A stretch of DNA of 64,000 nucleotides from Ulvibacter litoralis (GTDB lineage Bacteria; Bacteroidota; Bacteroidia; Flavobacteriales; Flavobacteriaceae), in NCBI RefSeq assembly GCF_900102055.1, contig NZ_FNBA01000004.1, positions 124,001-188,000 on the forward strand, written 5' to 3'. The stretch's first letter is position 1. The number at the start of each line of letters is the position of its first letter. A program made the position numbers and the translations under genes. Under the pieces are notes generated by a model, which worked only from the letters and a program-made list of their open reading frames with translations, searched no databases and was not told the DNA's origin. Positions 9,716-17,945 of this stretch are shown one piece after another.

Positions 9716-10152
9716 TAATCGCCGTTTTGAATTACTAATCCTTCGTGTGCAATCTCCATAGATTCGATAGCGGTCTCGTTACCATCACCTTTTAAATCGG
9801 TAGATTGAACTTTAACGGGCCATGCATTTTTAACTTTCCAAACAATTACAGGTTCATGTGCTTCATTTAGTAGTTTTATAGTTACATCTCTACGTTCTAT
9901 TTTGTTGAGTTTTACAGTATTCCACCAGGCAAAATATTCGTTGTCATTTGCAAACGATCCACGTTTTAGAGTGATGTTGCTAAATTTTTGCATACCAGGC
10001 ATTTTTATTTTGCTGTATTCCGGACTTGCTCCGTGGCGGTATTCGATCATTTCTGTTTCTACATCTAGTCCTGAAACTTCAGTGAAACCTATATTTGTTC
10101 CTCCCCAATCTACTGAGAAGTGAAACTTTACTAAAGGATATAAATCGGCCAT
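9715..10152 (-). CDS. eCIS inner tube protein (Afp1-like)
   Basis: A 145-aa Hcp/gp19-like inner tube subunit. Typical tube features are FHFSVDWGGTNIGFTEVSGL near the N-terminus, 'NITLKRGSF' in the middle and 'ESMEIAHEGL' at the end. Many copies would stack into the tube that is driven through the target envelope. It lies 39 nt after the sheath gene, the usual sheath-tube order, and next to its paralogue. Because this copy directly follows the sheath and is the closer match to the main tube type, I take it as the major subunit. Confidence 0.9.
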   Translation of the reverse strand: MADLYPLVKFHFSVDWGGTNIGFTEVSGLDVETEMIEYRHGASPEYSKIKMPGMQKFSNITLKRGSFANDNEYFAWWNTVKLNKIERRDVTIKLLNEAHEPVIVWKVKNAWPVKVQSTDLKGDGNETAIESMEIAHEGLVIQNGD

Positions 10153-10191
10153 TTTTGTTTGATTTTAAAGATTATTAATTTGTCTAATGAT

Positions 10192-12126
10192 TTATGATTC
10201 TTGCATTTTGTGAGAAAACTTCAATACAATGAATTCAGCAGGGCGAACCACAGCCATTCCTATTTCTACGTTCATTATTCCGTTTAAAATATCGTCGGCA
10301 GTCATTGTTTCCCCCAATCCTACTTTTACATAAAAGGCATCATTAGGTTTCGCTCCGGCTAAAGCTCCTGCGCGCCATTGTAGAATGAGAAAGTTTTCAA
10401 TCATAGCTCTAACTTTAACCCATGTATTGGCATCGTTAGGTTCAAAAACAAATTGCTCGGTTGCTTTCTTGATAGACTCTTCAGCCATGATAAAAAAGCG
10501 TCGTACAGGAACATACCTCCATTCATTGTCATTACCGGCAAGCGTTCTTGCTCCCCAAACTAAAATTCCTTTACCAACAAAAGGTCTTATTGCATTTATC
10601 GATTTTCCTGCGACCACATCTACATTTAAGCCTTGTTGTTCTTCATGCGAAATATTTACGGTAGGAGCAACCACCCCTGAAATACTCACATTTGCAGGCG
10701 CTTTCCATACACCGCGATTGTTATCTACGTAGGCATAAACACCTACCATTGCACCGCTTGGAGGAAGAATTACTTTTTGAGCATTAATGGCTGTTATAAT
10801 TCCTCTATACACAGCATCTACTTGCGACAGTGTTTCGGTGGTCGTAGTACGTGAAGCCTTTAATTCTTCAATAAAAGCAGCGACTAACGCTGTTAGTTTG
10901 TCGTAGATTACTTCAAAATAAGGAGTAATTCCAGCTGCTGTTCCAGTGGCTTGAAAAACATTATTTCCTGCACTTTCAGGAATACTAAAAGTCAAAGTTG
11001 GAAAGGCAACAGCAGGATCTAATGGAGCAACACTAAGATCTCCTAATCCAGGGCTAGCCCAAGGCGACGGACCTCCATTGGTGGAATCGCTAAAGTGAAT
11101 ATAATCGTAAAAGGTTTTTAATAAACCGTGAAAAGCAGAACCATCTTTGGTGTAACGTGTATGAATGGATGTTGAAGAGTTAGAATCTGCAGTGTTATCT
11201 GCAAAAGAAAGATCAAAAAACTCTTTATACGCATCAAAAATGTCTTCCACATAAGCAGGTAAGTTTGCTAGTGATGGAGTTCCTGGAACTGCTGGATCCA
11301 CAGCCGGTACTGCTTCAGCGGCAGTGATATCTGCATCTTTATTGGTAATCGCAGCAACGATATCAGAATTAAAAAAAGATTCGATGGCAGGGACAGGATT
11401 TCCTTCTTTGGTAAATGTTCCGTTAACGATGGTGTCATAATCTATTTTGAAAGGAAGCGTTGTTTTAATCCAAGGGTAATATGCTGCTCCGTATTTTAAA
11501 TTATTCATTCCAACATAGCTTCTAAATACTTCTACAGGATCGAGTAGTGGAGTGGCTTCTAAATCACCATTTACAATATCTAACACTGCAAATCGGTCTT
11601 GTAATTTGTTGCATTGCGCTAACATTGCAGCGTGAACTTCACCTGCATTTTCTGCTGAGAGGTGTACCGATTCTGGTATGACTAATAAGGTTGGTTCGTC
11701 TACTTTATGTAGTGAATCCAGTCCAGCAGTAAGGTCTTCTTTTACAATTTCTGAAGTAAGGGCGTTATAACCTCCCACAGAAACCACATAACAATCGCCA
11801 CCTCCATTGATATAAAACATGCGAATGGAGTCGTAAAGTAAATTAATACTGTTGATGGTTGCCGATTTTACGGTGTTGTCACTTTTTAAATCAATATTGA
11901 TAGTGGTTGGGTCTGGACCTTTTCCAAATAAAAACTCGTAGTCGGGGAGCGAACTAATTTTTATGGGTTTAATAATCTCTTCAGTGTGATAATCGGTCCC
12001 ACTAATAAAGGCTTTTTCTGTGTAGCCTATAAAAGCTGGGATTGCTGTTTCTACCTGAGCTACTGAGGGTGGAAAGGTTGAGATTTCCTCCACATAAACT
12101 CCCGGTGTTTTAAACGATGTTGCCAT
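10192..12126 (-). CDS. Contractile tail sheath protein (Afp2-like)
   Basis: A 644-aa sheath subunit of the phage tail sheath family. It opens with 'KTPGVYVEEISTFPPSV', the standard start. It contains the subtilisin-like middle domain and ends (about residues 520-644) with the most conserved part: 'KGILVWGARTL', 'YVPVRRFFIMAEESI', 'FEPNDANTWVKV' and 'AEFIVLKFSHK', which make the inter-subunit linkers. A low-complexity Ala/Pro/Asp stretch near residues 265-290 is probably a surface insert. Only one sheath gene is seen here, whereas Afp has three. The family is certain. Whether more paralogues exist outside the window cannot be judged. Confidence 0.95.
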   Translation of the reverse strand: MATSFKTPGVYVEEISTFPPSVAQVETAIPAFIGYTEKAFISGTDYHTEEIIKPIKISSLPDYEFLFGKGPDPTTINIDLKSDNTVKSATINSINLLYDSIRMFYINGGGDCYVVSVGGYNALTSEIVKEDLTAGLDSLHKVDEPTLLVIPESVHLSAENAGEVHAAMLAQCNKLQDRFAVLDIVNGDLEATPLLDPVEVFRSYVGMNNLKYGAAYYPWIKTTLPFKIDYDTIVNGTFTKEGNPVPAIESFFNSDIVAAITNKDADITAAEAVPAVDPAVPGTPSLANLPAYVEDIFDAYKEFFDLSFADNTADSNSSTSIHTRYTKDGSAFHGLLKTFYDYIHFSDSTNGGPSPWASPGLGDLSVAPLDPAVAFPTLTFSIPESAGNNVFQATGTAAGITPYFEVIYDKLTALVAAFIEELKASRTTTTETLSQVDAVYRGIITAINAQKVILPPSGAMVGVYAYVDNNRGVWKAPANVSISGVVAPTVNISHEEQQGLNVDVVAGKSINAIRPFVGKGILVWGARTLAGNDNEWRYVPVRRFFIMAEESIKKATEQFVFEPNDANTWVKVRAMIENFLILQWRAGALAGAKPNDAFYVKVGLGETMTADDILNGIMNVEIGMAVVRPAEFIVLKFSHKMQES

Positions 12127-12144
12127 AATTTTAAGGTTTAATTT

Positions 12145-13002
12145 TTATATAAATATTTCTGAAATTGTTTCTATAATCGTTCCGCCGCCATCTTTCACAA
12201 AAAGCAATCGATTGGGCGCTGCGGCAGGACGTTTTATACTGTCAAAACTATATCCAACAATTCCGTTTTTTACTAAGGGTAACTCGGTAGGGGACTTATG
12301 AATAAAACTTCCGTCTTTTTGATCTAAATACTGCCAGAAAGTTTCTCTGTTTTTAATTTGTATTTTGAAAGTAGGTGGTGTTGCTGGAAGTTGTCCGCTT
12401 CCATCTAGTAAGCTTTTAGAAGGAGTGTCTGCTTCAACTTGAAGCGAAATGATACCAAATAGGTTTTGTGTTTCTGTAGCTGAAAGTTCTTCGGAAAGTT
12501 TTACGTAGGTAGCTTCAGTACTGGTGAAATTAGAAATTAAAGTATGAGGTATTGTTTCCTCTAGATTAATTTCGCTGAAACTGACCGGTTCTGTATCAGG
12601 TTTTTTATTCGAGAAATAGAAAGGAGTAGAAGGGGTAGCTACTACGGTTGAATAATTTTCAAATAGAGAATCTTTAATATACAGTAGAAATTGAAGCGTC
12701 TCGCTTTGCGAAAGTTCAATCTTAGGTTCAAACAGGTTTGGAGTTACGGTTTCTTCCGAAGCAATCCATAACGAAAAGCCAGTATTCGTTTCTTTAAATC
12801 GTATTTTTTGACCCGCTAACATGCGTTGTGTTTTTAAAGACGGAACAATCTTTAAAAAGCTATTGAGGTTATACTTTTCAAGTTGTTCTTCTTTTAAGGT
12901 AGGTTCACCAAGATCGTCAAAAGCTGTAGTGCCATCGTCTAAAAAATAATGATGGTACGCATTTACATGGCATAAGGGTTTATATGTTATATTAAAACTC
13001 AT
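12145..13002 (-). CDS. eCIS component of unknown function
   Basis: A 285-aa protein between the DUF4255 gene and the sheath. Its start overlaps the preceding stop (ATGA arrangement) and it ends 18 nt before the sheath start, so it is part of the particle operon. It has no signal peptide, membrane helix or motif that I recognise. The sequence looks beta-rich with a 'SFNITYKPLCHVNAYHHYFL' opening. A second cap-associated or adaptor gene occupies this place in some Bacteroidota eCIS loci such as AlgoCIS, so a role at the tube cap is a reasonable guess from position only. Confidence 0.7.
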   Translation of the reverse strand: MSFNITYKPLCHVNAYHHYFLDDGTTAFDDLGEPTLKEEQLEKYNLNSFLKIVPSLKTQRMLAGQKIRFKETNTGFSLWIASEETVTPNLFEPKIELSQSETLQFLLYIKDSLFENYSTVVATPSTPFYFSNKKPDTEPVSFSEINLEETIPHTLISNFTSTEATYVKLSEELSATETQNLFGIISLQVEADTPSKSLLDGSGQLPATPPTFKIQIKNRETFWQYLDQKDGSFIHKSPTELPLVKNGIVGYSFDSIKRPAAAPNRLLFVKDGGGTIIETISEIFI

Positions 13003-13592
13003 TGTTTGGTGTCTTTTAGAGTGGCTTGTACTTGACTGATAGGTGTTCCGATATCTTGTATGATATCATTTTCGATATGTAAAATACTCACTTTGTAAAG
13101 TACGCTAGGCACCGATTTACCTCCTAAAGTGCCCCAGATGTAATTCAATTGTTCGAAGGTTGGTGTGTAGAGGTCAACCACAAATTTGAATTCTTTTAAA
13201 TCGTCAAAAGCAGAATTACCTGAAGAAAAAGGTGTATTTGTTTGTGTGAATACTTTTTTGGATTGAAAAAAAGCAATGATGTTAGAAATGGATATCAGTG
13301 ATTTTTCGTACATCGTTCTATTTGCTGCAAATAGCACATAGAGGTTGAGATTTACAGGTTTGTTCTTATAAATCGTTTTACCGTTTTTAAACTCCGTATT
13401 AGGAATGTTTTTTAGCGTAGTTTCTTCTTCAAGATTTAATAAAGTAACAACCACTCTATCCTTTATTTTGGTGAGTGTTGTATCGTCAAGTTTGGCACTG
13501 TTTTCTAATAGTAAAACACTATCGTCATTAGGTTTTGTACCCAAATACGTGGTAATTTGTTCCATTAATATTTCCAATGTCTCGTATATCAT
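12999..13592 (-). CDS. DUF4255 tube terminator/cap protein (Afp16-like)
   Basis: A 197-aa protein whose opening 'MIYETLEILMEQITTYL', followed by a 'VVVTLLNLEEETTLKN' strand, is the DUF4255 pattern (Afp16 type). In Afp, Afp16 ends tube and sheath growth and sets particle length. It is the first gene of the eCIS operon, directly after the 258-nt intergenic region that separates it from the divergent signalling genes, so the main operon promoter should lie between 13593 and 13850 on the minus strand. It overlaps the next gene by 4 nt. Confidence 0.88.
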   Translation of the reverse strand: MIYETLEILMEQITTYLGTKPNDDSVLLLENSAKLDDTTLTKIKDRVVVTLLNLEEETTLKNIPNTEFKNGKTIYKNKPVNLNLYVLFAANRTMYEKSLISISNIIAFFQSKKVFTQTNTPFSSGNSAFDDLKEFKFVVDLYTPTFEQLNYIWGTLGGKSVPSVLYKVSILHIENDIIQDIGTPISQVQATLKDTKQ

Positions 13593-13652
13593 TTTTAGAA
13601 TGGTATGAAGTAAGAATAGGGAAGTAGGGATGGGACTATAAAGTTATTAAAT

Positions 13653-13675
13653 ATAACTATCTAAACAATAGTTAT
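13653..13675. promoter_or_regulatory. Inverted repeat, candidate operator of the eCIS/two-component divergon
   Basis: Perfect 8-nt arms, ATAACTAT at 13653-13660 and ATAGTTAT at 13668-13675, separated by 7 nt. They lie about 60 nt upstream of the first eCIS gene and 175 nt upstream of the first divergent gene. The size fits a dimeric regulator such as the LuxR-type response regulator encoded at 15663. The repeat is seen; that it is an operator is inference. Confidence 0.4.
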
Positions 13676-13687
13676 TTACCTATTATT

Positions 13688-13786
13688 TTAGGGTTTTTAT
13701 CTATTAATTTGGTCAGTGTAATCACTCTGTTAGAAAAGGCGAAACCCTTTTTTGGGTTAGGGTTTTACCTATTTTTTGAATTTGGT
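13688..13786 (+). repeat. Imperfect direct repeat in the eCIS/two-component intergenic region
   Basis: Two copies, 13688-13713 and 13757-13786, share the order TTAGGGTTTT, CTATT and ATTTGGT with small spacing changes. The copies start 69 nt apart, just ahead of the 118-aa gene. This could be a pair of activator sites or the trace of a local duplication. Function unknown. Confidence 0.5.
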
Positions 13787-13850
13787 TAGGAAGTAGGGTT
13801 GCTTTTTGTTTATTTTAGATACTTAATTACTAACTAAACTTACAAAAATC

Positions 13851-14207
13851 ATGGGGAAACCAGCAAAATGCATTACAGAAGCAGCTGCAAGACAATTACA
13901 AGATAATTGGGTTGCTACGCGAGCATCAAGTATTCAAAATTCATTAGGAGTACAAGACACAAGAGAGTTTGTGTATTCTGTAGAAGAATTACAAGAATTT
14001 TTGGATTACGTTAGAGAACAATCTCTAAAGGATGGTGTTTCATCGCCAGGGATACGTTTTTATTTTGCAGCTTATAATAGTGATACTTCTACAAAAGCAA
14101 CGATGTTCATGTCTCCAACAAAAGGAATTGCAGCTAATTCGCCTAATAACTACAATATTGCGCCTATGAATGCTGGTATTGGAGGACATCCACCAACAAA
14201 TTATTAA
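13851..14207 (+). CDS. Conserved 118-aa protein upstream of a sensor kinase
   Basis: A soluble 118-aa protein starting MGKPAKCITEAAARQLQDNW. The middle has a coiled, acidic 'SVEELQEFLDYVREQSLKDG' helix. The segment 'PGIRFYFAAYNSDTSTKATM' follows, and the protein ends in a Gly/Pro/Asn-rich tail 'GIGGHPPTNY'. There is no signal peptide or membrane helix. I recall similar short proteins in other Flavobacteriaceae next to histidine kinases, but no named family. It lies 3 nt before a membrane protein, then a kinase and regulator, so it may be a signal input or target of that system. Function is not known. Confidence 0.75.
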   Translation: MGKPAKCITEAAARQLQDNWVATRASSIQNSLGVQDTREFVYSVEELQEFLDYVREQSLKDGVSSPGIRFYFAAYNSDTSTKATMFMSPTKGIAANSPNNYNIAPMNAGIGGHPPTNY

Positions 14208-14210
14208 TAA

Positions 14211-14900
14211 GTGAAGTATACTTTTACACTTCAAGCCCTAGAGGTAATTGCTTTTATTACAAGTATTTATTATTACCGTAAGGATAGAACTAAATATACA
14301 TTATATCTTGTTTTATTTTTAGGGCTAACTGTGTTTTCCGAATGTTTCGGATGGTATGCCTATTTTGTAAAAGAAGGGTCTTTTTTATATTTCTTAGAAG
14401 GAACTCCATTCGAAAAAAATTATTGGTATTTCAATATTTACCTAATAATTAGTATGCTTTTCTATATTCATTATTTTAAATGGTATTATCAATCTAAAAA
14501 GAACATCAAATTAATTAATATGCTCTCTATTTTATTTTTAGTGGGGAGTATTACATACTTGTTTTTTACACCTATCTTTTTTATCGGCTTTTCACCTTTT
14601 ACAATGATTGTAGGAACATTATTTGTGTTTTTAAGTGTGGCCTTGTATTATTTAGAGTTGCTAAACAGTAATAGAATATTAAAAATACATAAAACGTTGC
14701 CTTTTTACGTCTCTGTTGCGGCACTAATTTGGCATTTATGTGTAACGCCATTTATGATTTATAGCTATTATTTTAGCAATTCGTTAGACCCAGAATTCGT
14801 GAAACTTTATATCATCGTGGTAAATAGCACAAACATTTTAACATATTCAATTTACATAGCAGGATTTTTAATATGCTCAAGAGAGAGGGACCTTTATTAG
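14211..14900 (+). CDS. Multi-pass membrane protein of the kinase operon
   Basis: A 229-aa integral membrane protein with about six or seven hydrophobic helices (for example around residues 5-22, 28-48, 75-90, 100-118, 125-147, 163-180 and 195-222). It starts at a GTG 3 nt after the 118-aa gene's stop codons and overlaps the histidine kinase gene by 28 nt, so expression is linked. No catalytic motif is visible. The arrangement suggests a sensory or signal-relaying membrane partner of the kinase, whose own single membrane helix leaves little room for sensing. That role is inferred only from gene order. Confidence 0.8.
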   Translation: MKYTFTLQALEVIAFITSIYYYRKDRTKYTLYLVLFLGLTVFSECFGWYAYFVKEGSFLYFLEGTPFEKNYWYFNIYLIISMLFYIHYFKWYYQSKKNIKLINMLSILFLVGSITYLFFTPIFFIGFSPFTMIVGTLFVFLSVALYYLELLNSNRILKIHKTLPFYVSVAALIWHLCVTPFMIYSYYFSNSLDPEFVKLYIIVVNSTNILTYSIYIAGFLICSRERDLY

Positions 14901-15670
14901 AACAGGAGACACTACTTATTATTTATTTTGTAGCTATTTTGTTATTCTTTACTGTTTTTACGGTCGTGTTTGTGATTGCTTTTCAACGCAGAAAAAATAA
15001 ATTTTTAGTAGAACGTCTTGAAGTAGCTCAACGTTTTGAAAAAGAAATTGAAAAATCTAAACTAGAGATTCAAGAACAAACCTTCAAAAATATTGCTTGG
15101 GAGCTTCACGATAATGTAGGGCAGTTGCTTTCTGTAGTCAATATTCAGCTTAATATGTTATCGCATACGGTTCCACCATCATTTCATCCTCAAATTGATG
15201 AAACAAAAGATGTTGTAAAAGATGCCGTTCATGAGATTAGAACTCTTTCAAAAATATTAAACAACGATGTTATTTTAAAAAACGGAATTTTAACGTCGAT
15301 CGAATTAGAGTTAGAGCGCTTTAATAAATTGAGTTTTTTAGAAGCGAAACTAAAAGTAGAAGGAACTCCAGTGGCTTTTAAGAACACCAACGAGATTATC
15401 TTATTTCGAATACTGCAAGAGTCTTTCTCAAACATTATAAAACATGCAAAAGCAAAAAAATTATTTGTACTTTTATCCTATAAAGAAAACCTTTTAGAGA
15501 TAGAAGTAAAAGATGATGGTGTTGGTTTCGATACAAGCTTAATAACAGATAGTTCGGGTATGGAAACAATGAAGAGTAGAGCAGAATTACTACATCTCGA
15601 TTTTTCAATCAATTCAACGATTGGAAAAGGAACAACAATATTTTTAAAATATCCGTATCAAAATGACTAG
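14873..15670 (+). CDS. Sensor histidine kinase (HisKA_3/NarL-type partner)
   Basis: A 265-aa kinase. One membrane helix lies near residues 12-35, a short coiled coil spans about 45-72, and the dimerisation/phosphoacceptor segment 'ELHDNVGQLLSVVNIQLNML' has the His of the LHD motif. A GHKL ATPase domain follows, with 'ILQESFSNIIKHAKAKK' (N box) and 'VKDDGVGFD' (G1 box). This is the NarX/DesK-like class that pairs with LuxR-type regulators, and one follows immediately with an 8-nt overlap. It has no periplasmic sensor domain, so input probably comes from the co-encoded membrane protein or the 118-aa protein. Confidence 0.9.
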   Translation: MLKREGPLLEQETLLIIYFVAILLFFTVFTVVFVIAFQRRKNKFLVERLEVAQRFEKEIEKSKLEIQEQTFKNIAWELHDNVGQLLSVVNIQLNMLSHTVPPSFHPQIDETKDVVKDAVHEIRTLSKILNNDVILKNGILTSIELELERFNKLSFLEAKLKVEGTPVAFKNTNEIILFRILQESFSNIIKHAKAKKLFVLLSYKENLLEIEVKDDGVGFDTSLITDSSGMETMKSRAELLHLDFSINSTIGKGTTIFLKYPYQND

Positions 15671-16316
15671 TTCCCCAAAAGCAAGTATTGTAATTGTTGA
15701 CGATCATTTATTATTTGCAGAATCTCTTGAAAAACTAATCCATTCTTTTCCAGGTTTTAAAGTATTGTACCACGCTAAAAATGGATTTGATCTTCAAAAC
15801 AAAATTGCTTCAGAAAAAATTCAGCCAGAGATTATTTTATTAGATATAAATATGCCTGTAATGGATGGGCACGAAACTCTTCTTTGGCTCACAGAGAATC
15901 ATCCACATATTAAAGTCTTAGCTCTTTCTATGGAAGATGATGATGATATTATCCTAAAAATGCTTTGTAATGGTGCCAAAGGTTATTTACTTAAAGACAT
16001 TCATCCCGACAATTTGATTGAAGCTTTACACGAGGTAATGGACAAAGGATATTATCATTCCGATAAAGTAAATGCAACACTCTTACAGTCGCTTCACGAT
16101 GATGGGAAAGCAGAAGCACCCGTTTTTAAAGAAAATGAATTAATTTTTATGAAGTTGGCTTGTAGCGAAATGACTTACAAAGAAATTGCATACGAAATGA
16201 ATTTAAGTCCGAAAACAATCGATGGATACCGTCAAGACTTGTTTCATAAACTACAAGTTAAAAACAGAGTCGGTTTGGTATTGTATGCGTTAAAAAACGA
16301 AATATCCATTCTTTAA
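15663..16316 (+). CDS. LuxR/NarL-family response regulator
   Basis: A 217-aa regulator. The receiver domain (residues 6-125) has the acidic pair 'VDDH', the phosphoacceptor Asp in 'LLDINMPVMDG' and the conserved Lys in 'GYLLKDI'. The C-terminal LuxR helix-turn-helix (about 150-212) reads 'MTYKEIAYEMNLSPKTIDGY'. It is the partner of the overlapping histidine kinase. Its stop overlaps the stop of the convergent pseudouridine synthase by 4 nt. A likely target is the intergenic region 13593-13850 with its inverted and direct repeats (inference). Confidence 0.92.
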   Translation: MTSSPKASIVIVDDHLLFAESLEKLIHSFPGFKVLYHAKNGFDLQNKIASEKIQPEIILLDINMPVMDGHETLLWLTENHPHIKVLALSMEDDDDIILKMLCNGAKGYLLKDIHPDNLIEALHEVMDKGYYHSDKVNATLLQSLHDDGKAEAPVFKENELIFMKLACSEMTYKEIAYEMNLSPKTIDGYRQDLFHKLQVKNRVGLVLYALKNEISIL

Positions 16317-16972
16317 AGGCAAGCATTCCAAATAACATCATTGGGAGGAGGTGCTACAATGGTCAGCTCTTCTTTTTTAATGGGATGCACAAACGTCAAT
16401 TTTCTAGCGTGTAAGTGAATACTCCCGTCTTTATTACTTCGGTTAAAACCATATTTTAAATCTCCCTTAATAGGGGATCCTATTGCTGAAAGTTGCGAAC
16501 GTATTTGATGGTGACGCCCAGTTTCTAGTGCAATTTCTAATAAAGTGTACCGATCTAATTTTTTCTGAATGGTATAGGTTAATATCGCCTTTTTGCTTTC
16601 AGGAACTTCTTTACTGTGCGCGTACGATTTGTTTTGCTTCGGATTCCTTTTTAGAAAATGGACTAACTTTTCTGAAGCGTTAGGAGGGACCTCTTGTACT
16701 ATCGCCCAATATGTTTTCTGTGTTTCTCTTTCTGCAAATAGTTTATTTAAACGGGTCAATGCTTTTGAAGTTCTTGCAAAAACAACCACGCCACTCGTTG
16801 GCCGATCTAATCGATGCACAACACCTAAAAATACAGCGCCAGGTTTGTTGTACTTTTCAGAAATGTATTGCTTTACAACTTCCGAAAGTGGCGTGTCTCC
16901 TGTATTATCTCCTTGTACAATATCTCCAGGACGCTTGTTTACAATCAATAAATGATTGTCTTCAAACAACAC
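16313..16972 (-). CDS. RluA-family RNA pseudouridine synthase
   Basis: Converts uridine to pseudouridine in rRNA or tRNA. The catalytic motif 'VVHRLDRPTSGVVVFAR' (Asp of HRLD) is at about residues 52-68, followed by 'ETGRHHQIRSQLSAIGSPI' and 'LHARKLTFVHP', the usual RluA blocks. No S4 domain is present. The start is uncertain. No in-frame ATG exists between the upstream stop (about 17045) and the core, and the best choice is GTG at 16972, preceded by AAGGAG 9 nt upstream. Homologues often have a few more residues ('STKENLQ' precedes here). Substrate position is unknown. Confidence 0.88.
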   Translation of the reverse strand: MLFEDNHLLIVNKRPGDIVQGDNTGDTPLSEVVKQYISEKYNKPGAVFLGVVHRLDRPTSGVVVFARTSKALTRLNKLFAERETQKTYWAIVQEVPPNASEKLVHFLKRNPKQNKSYAHSKEVPESKKAILTYTIQKKLDRYTLLEIALETGRHHQIRSQLSAIGSPIKGDLKYGFNRSNKDGSIHLHARKLTFVHPIKKEELTIVAPPPNDVIWNACL

Positions 16973-17063
16973 TTGAAGATTCTCCTTGGTACTATGTATC
17001 GAGTTTGATTTTTGGATGGCAGAAGCGTTAGTGGTTAGAACTTATTTACAGAATAAATACGTT

Positions 17064-17882
17064 TTAGTACTGTTCCGCATCGCTTGGAAAATTACCACTT
17101 TTTACATCGGCACTGTACTGACCGAAAGCATTCGTCATTTCCGTATATAAATCTAGGTAACGTCTTAAAAATCGTGGATTAAACTCGTGCGTCATTCCCA
17201 GCATATCGTGGGTTACCAGTACTTGCCCATCGACACCGTTTCCGGCACCAATTCCAATAATAGGGATGGTCAATTTTTCAGCAACTTGTCTGGCAAGTTT
17301 TGCAGGAATTTTTTCCATTACAATAGCAAAACAACCTGTTTTTTCTAGCAATAAAGCGTCTTCAATTAATTTTTCAGCTTCTTCCTCTTCTTTCGCACGA
17401 ACCGTATACGTACCAAACTTATAAATAGACTGAGGTGTAAGTCCTAAATGCCCCATAACAGGAATACCCGCATTTAAAATGCGTTTGATAGATTCTTTAA
17501 TCTCTTTTCCACCCTCCATTTTAACAGCATGTGCACCACTTTCTTTCATAATACGAATGGCAGAACGAAGCGCTTCTTTAGGATCACTTTGGTAACTTCC
17601 AAAAGGGAGATCTACCACGACCAAACTGCGTTCAATACCACGAATTACAGAAGCTGCGTGATAAATCATTTGGTCAAGTGTTATCGGTAATGTAGTCTCG
17701 TGTCCAGCCATCACATTGGAAGCAGAATCACCTACTAATATGACATCAATACCAGAGCCATCTACAATCTTCGCCATGGTATAGTCATAAGCAGTAAGCA
17801 TTGAAATTTTTTCACCTCTGTTTTTCATATCTACCAACGTTTTTGTGGTGATACGTTTGTACTCTTTTTTTGCTGTTGACAT
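17064..17882 (-). CDS. panB: 3-methyl-2-oxobutanoate hydroxymethyltransferase
   Basis: First committed step of pantothenate synthesis: transfers a hydroxymethyl group from methylene-tetrahydrofolate to 2-oxoisovalerate. The 272-aa length is normal. Family motifs are '[34 protein letters not shown]', read here as separate blocks YDYTMAK and VGDSASN (Mg-binding Asp), 'VKMEGGKE', '[11 protein letters not shown]' and '[17 protein letters not shown]'. It is cytoplasmic and transcribed divergently from the NTF2-like gene at 17946. Confidence 0.96.
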   Translation of the reverse strand: MSTAKKEYKRITTKTLVDMKNRGEKISMLTAYDYTMAKIVDGSGIDVILVGDSASNVMAGHETTLPITLDQMIYHAASVIRGIERSLVVVDLPFGSYQSDPKEALRSAIRIMKESGAHAVKMEGGKEIKESIKRILNAGIPVMGHLGLTPQSIYKFGTYTVRAKEEEEAEKLIEDALLLEKTGCFAIVMEKIPAKLARQVAEKLTIPIIGIGAGNGVDGQVLVTHDMLGMTHEFNPRFLRRYLDLYTEMTNAFGQYSADVKSGNFPSDAEQY

Positions 17883-17912
17883 ATTTTTTCTGAAATTGAG
17901 AGGTAAAAGTAC

Positions 17913-17920
17913 TAATTTTG
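17913..17920 (+). promoter_or_regulatory. -7 box upstream of the NTF2-like gene
   Basis: TAATTTTG fits the Bacteroidota TAnnTTTG element and ends 25 nt before the ATG at 17946. A clear -33 element at standard spacing is not seen, so this is a moderate candidate. Confidence 0.4.
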
Positions 17921-17945
17921 AGATTCAATCTTTACTATTTGTATC

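Noticed and set aside
1-13592. Prophage or type VI secretion system
   Set aside because: No integrase, terminase, portal or capsid gene is seen. No TssB/C pair or TssJ/K/L/M membrane proteins occur. LysM, DUF5908 and DUF4255 genes in this order mark an eCIS.
13688-13786. TTAGGG strings as telomere-like repeats
   Set aside because: Only two spaced copies within longer repeats; bacterial chromosomes do not use them, and the context is a control region.
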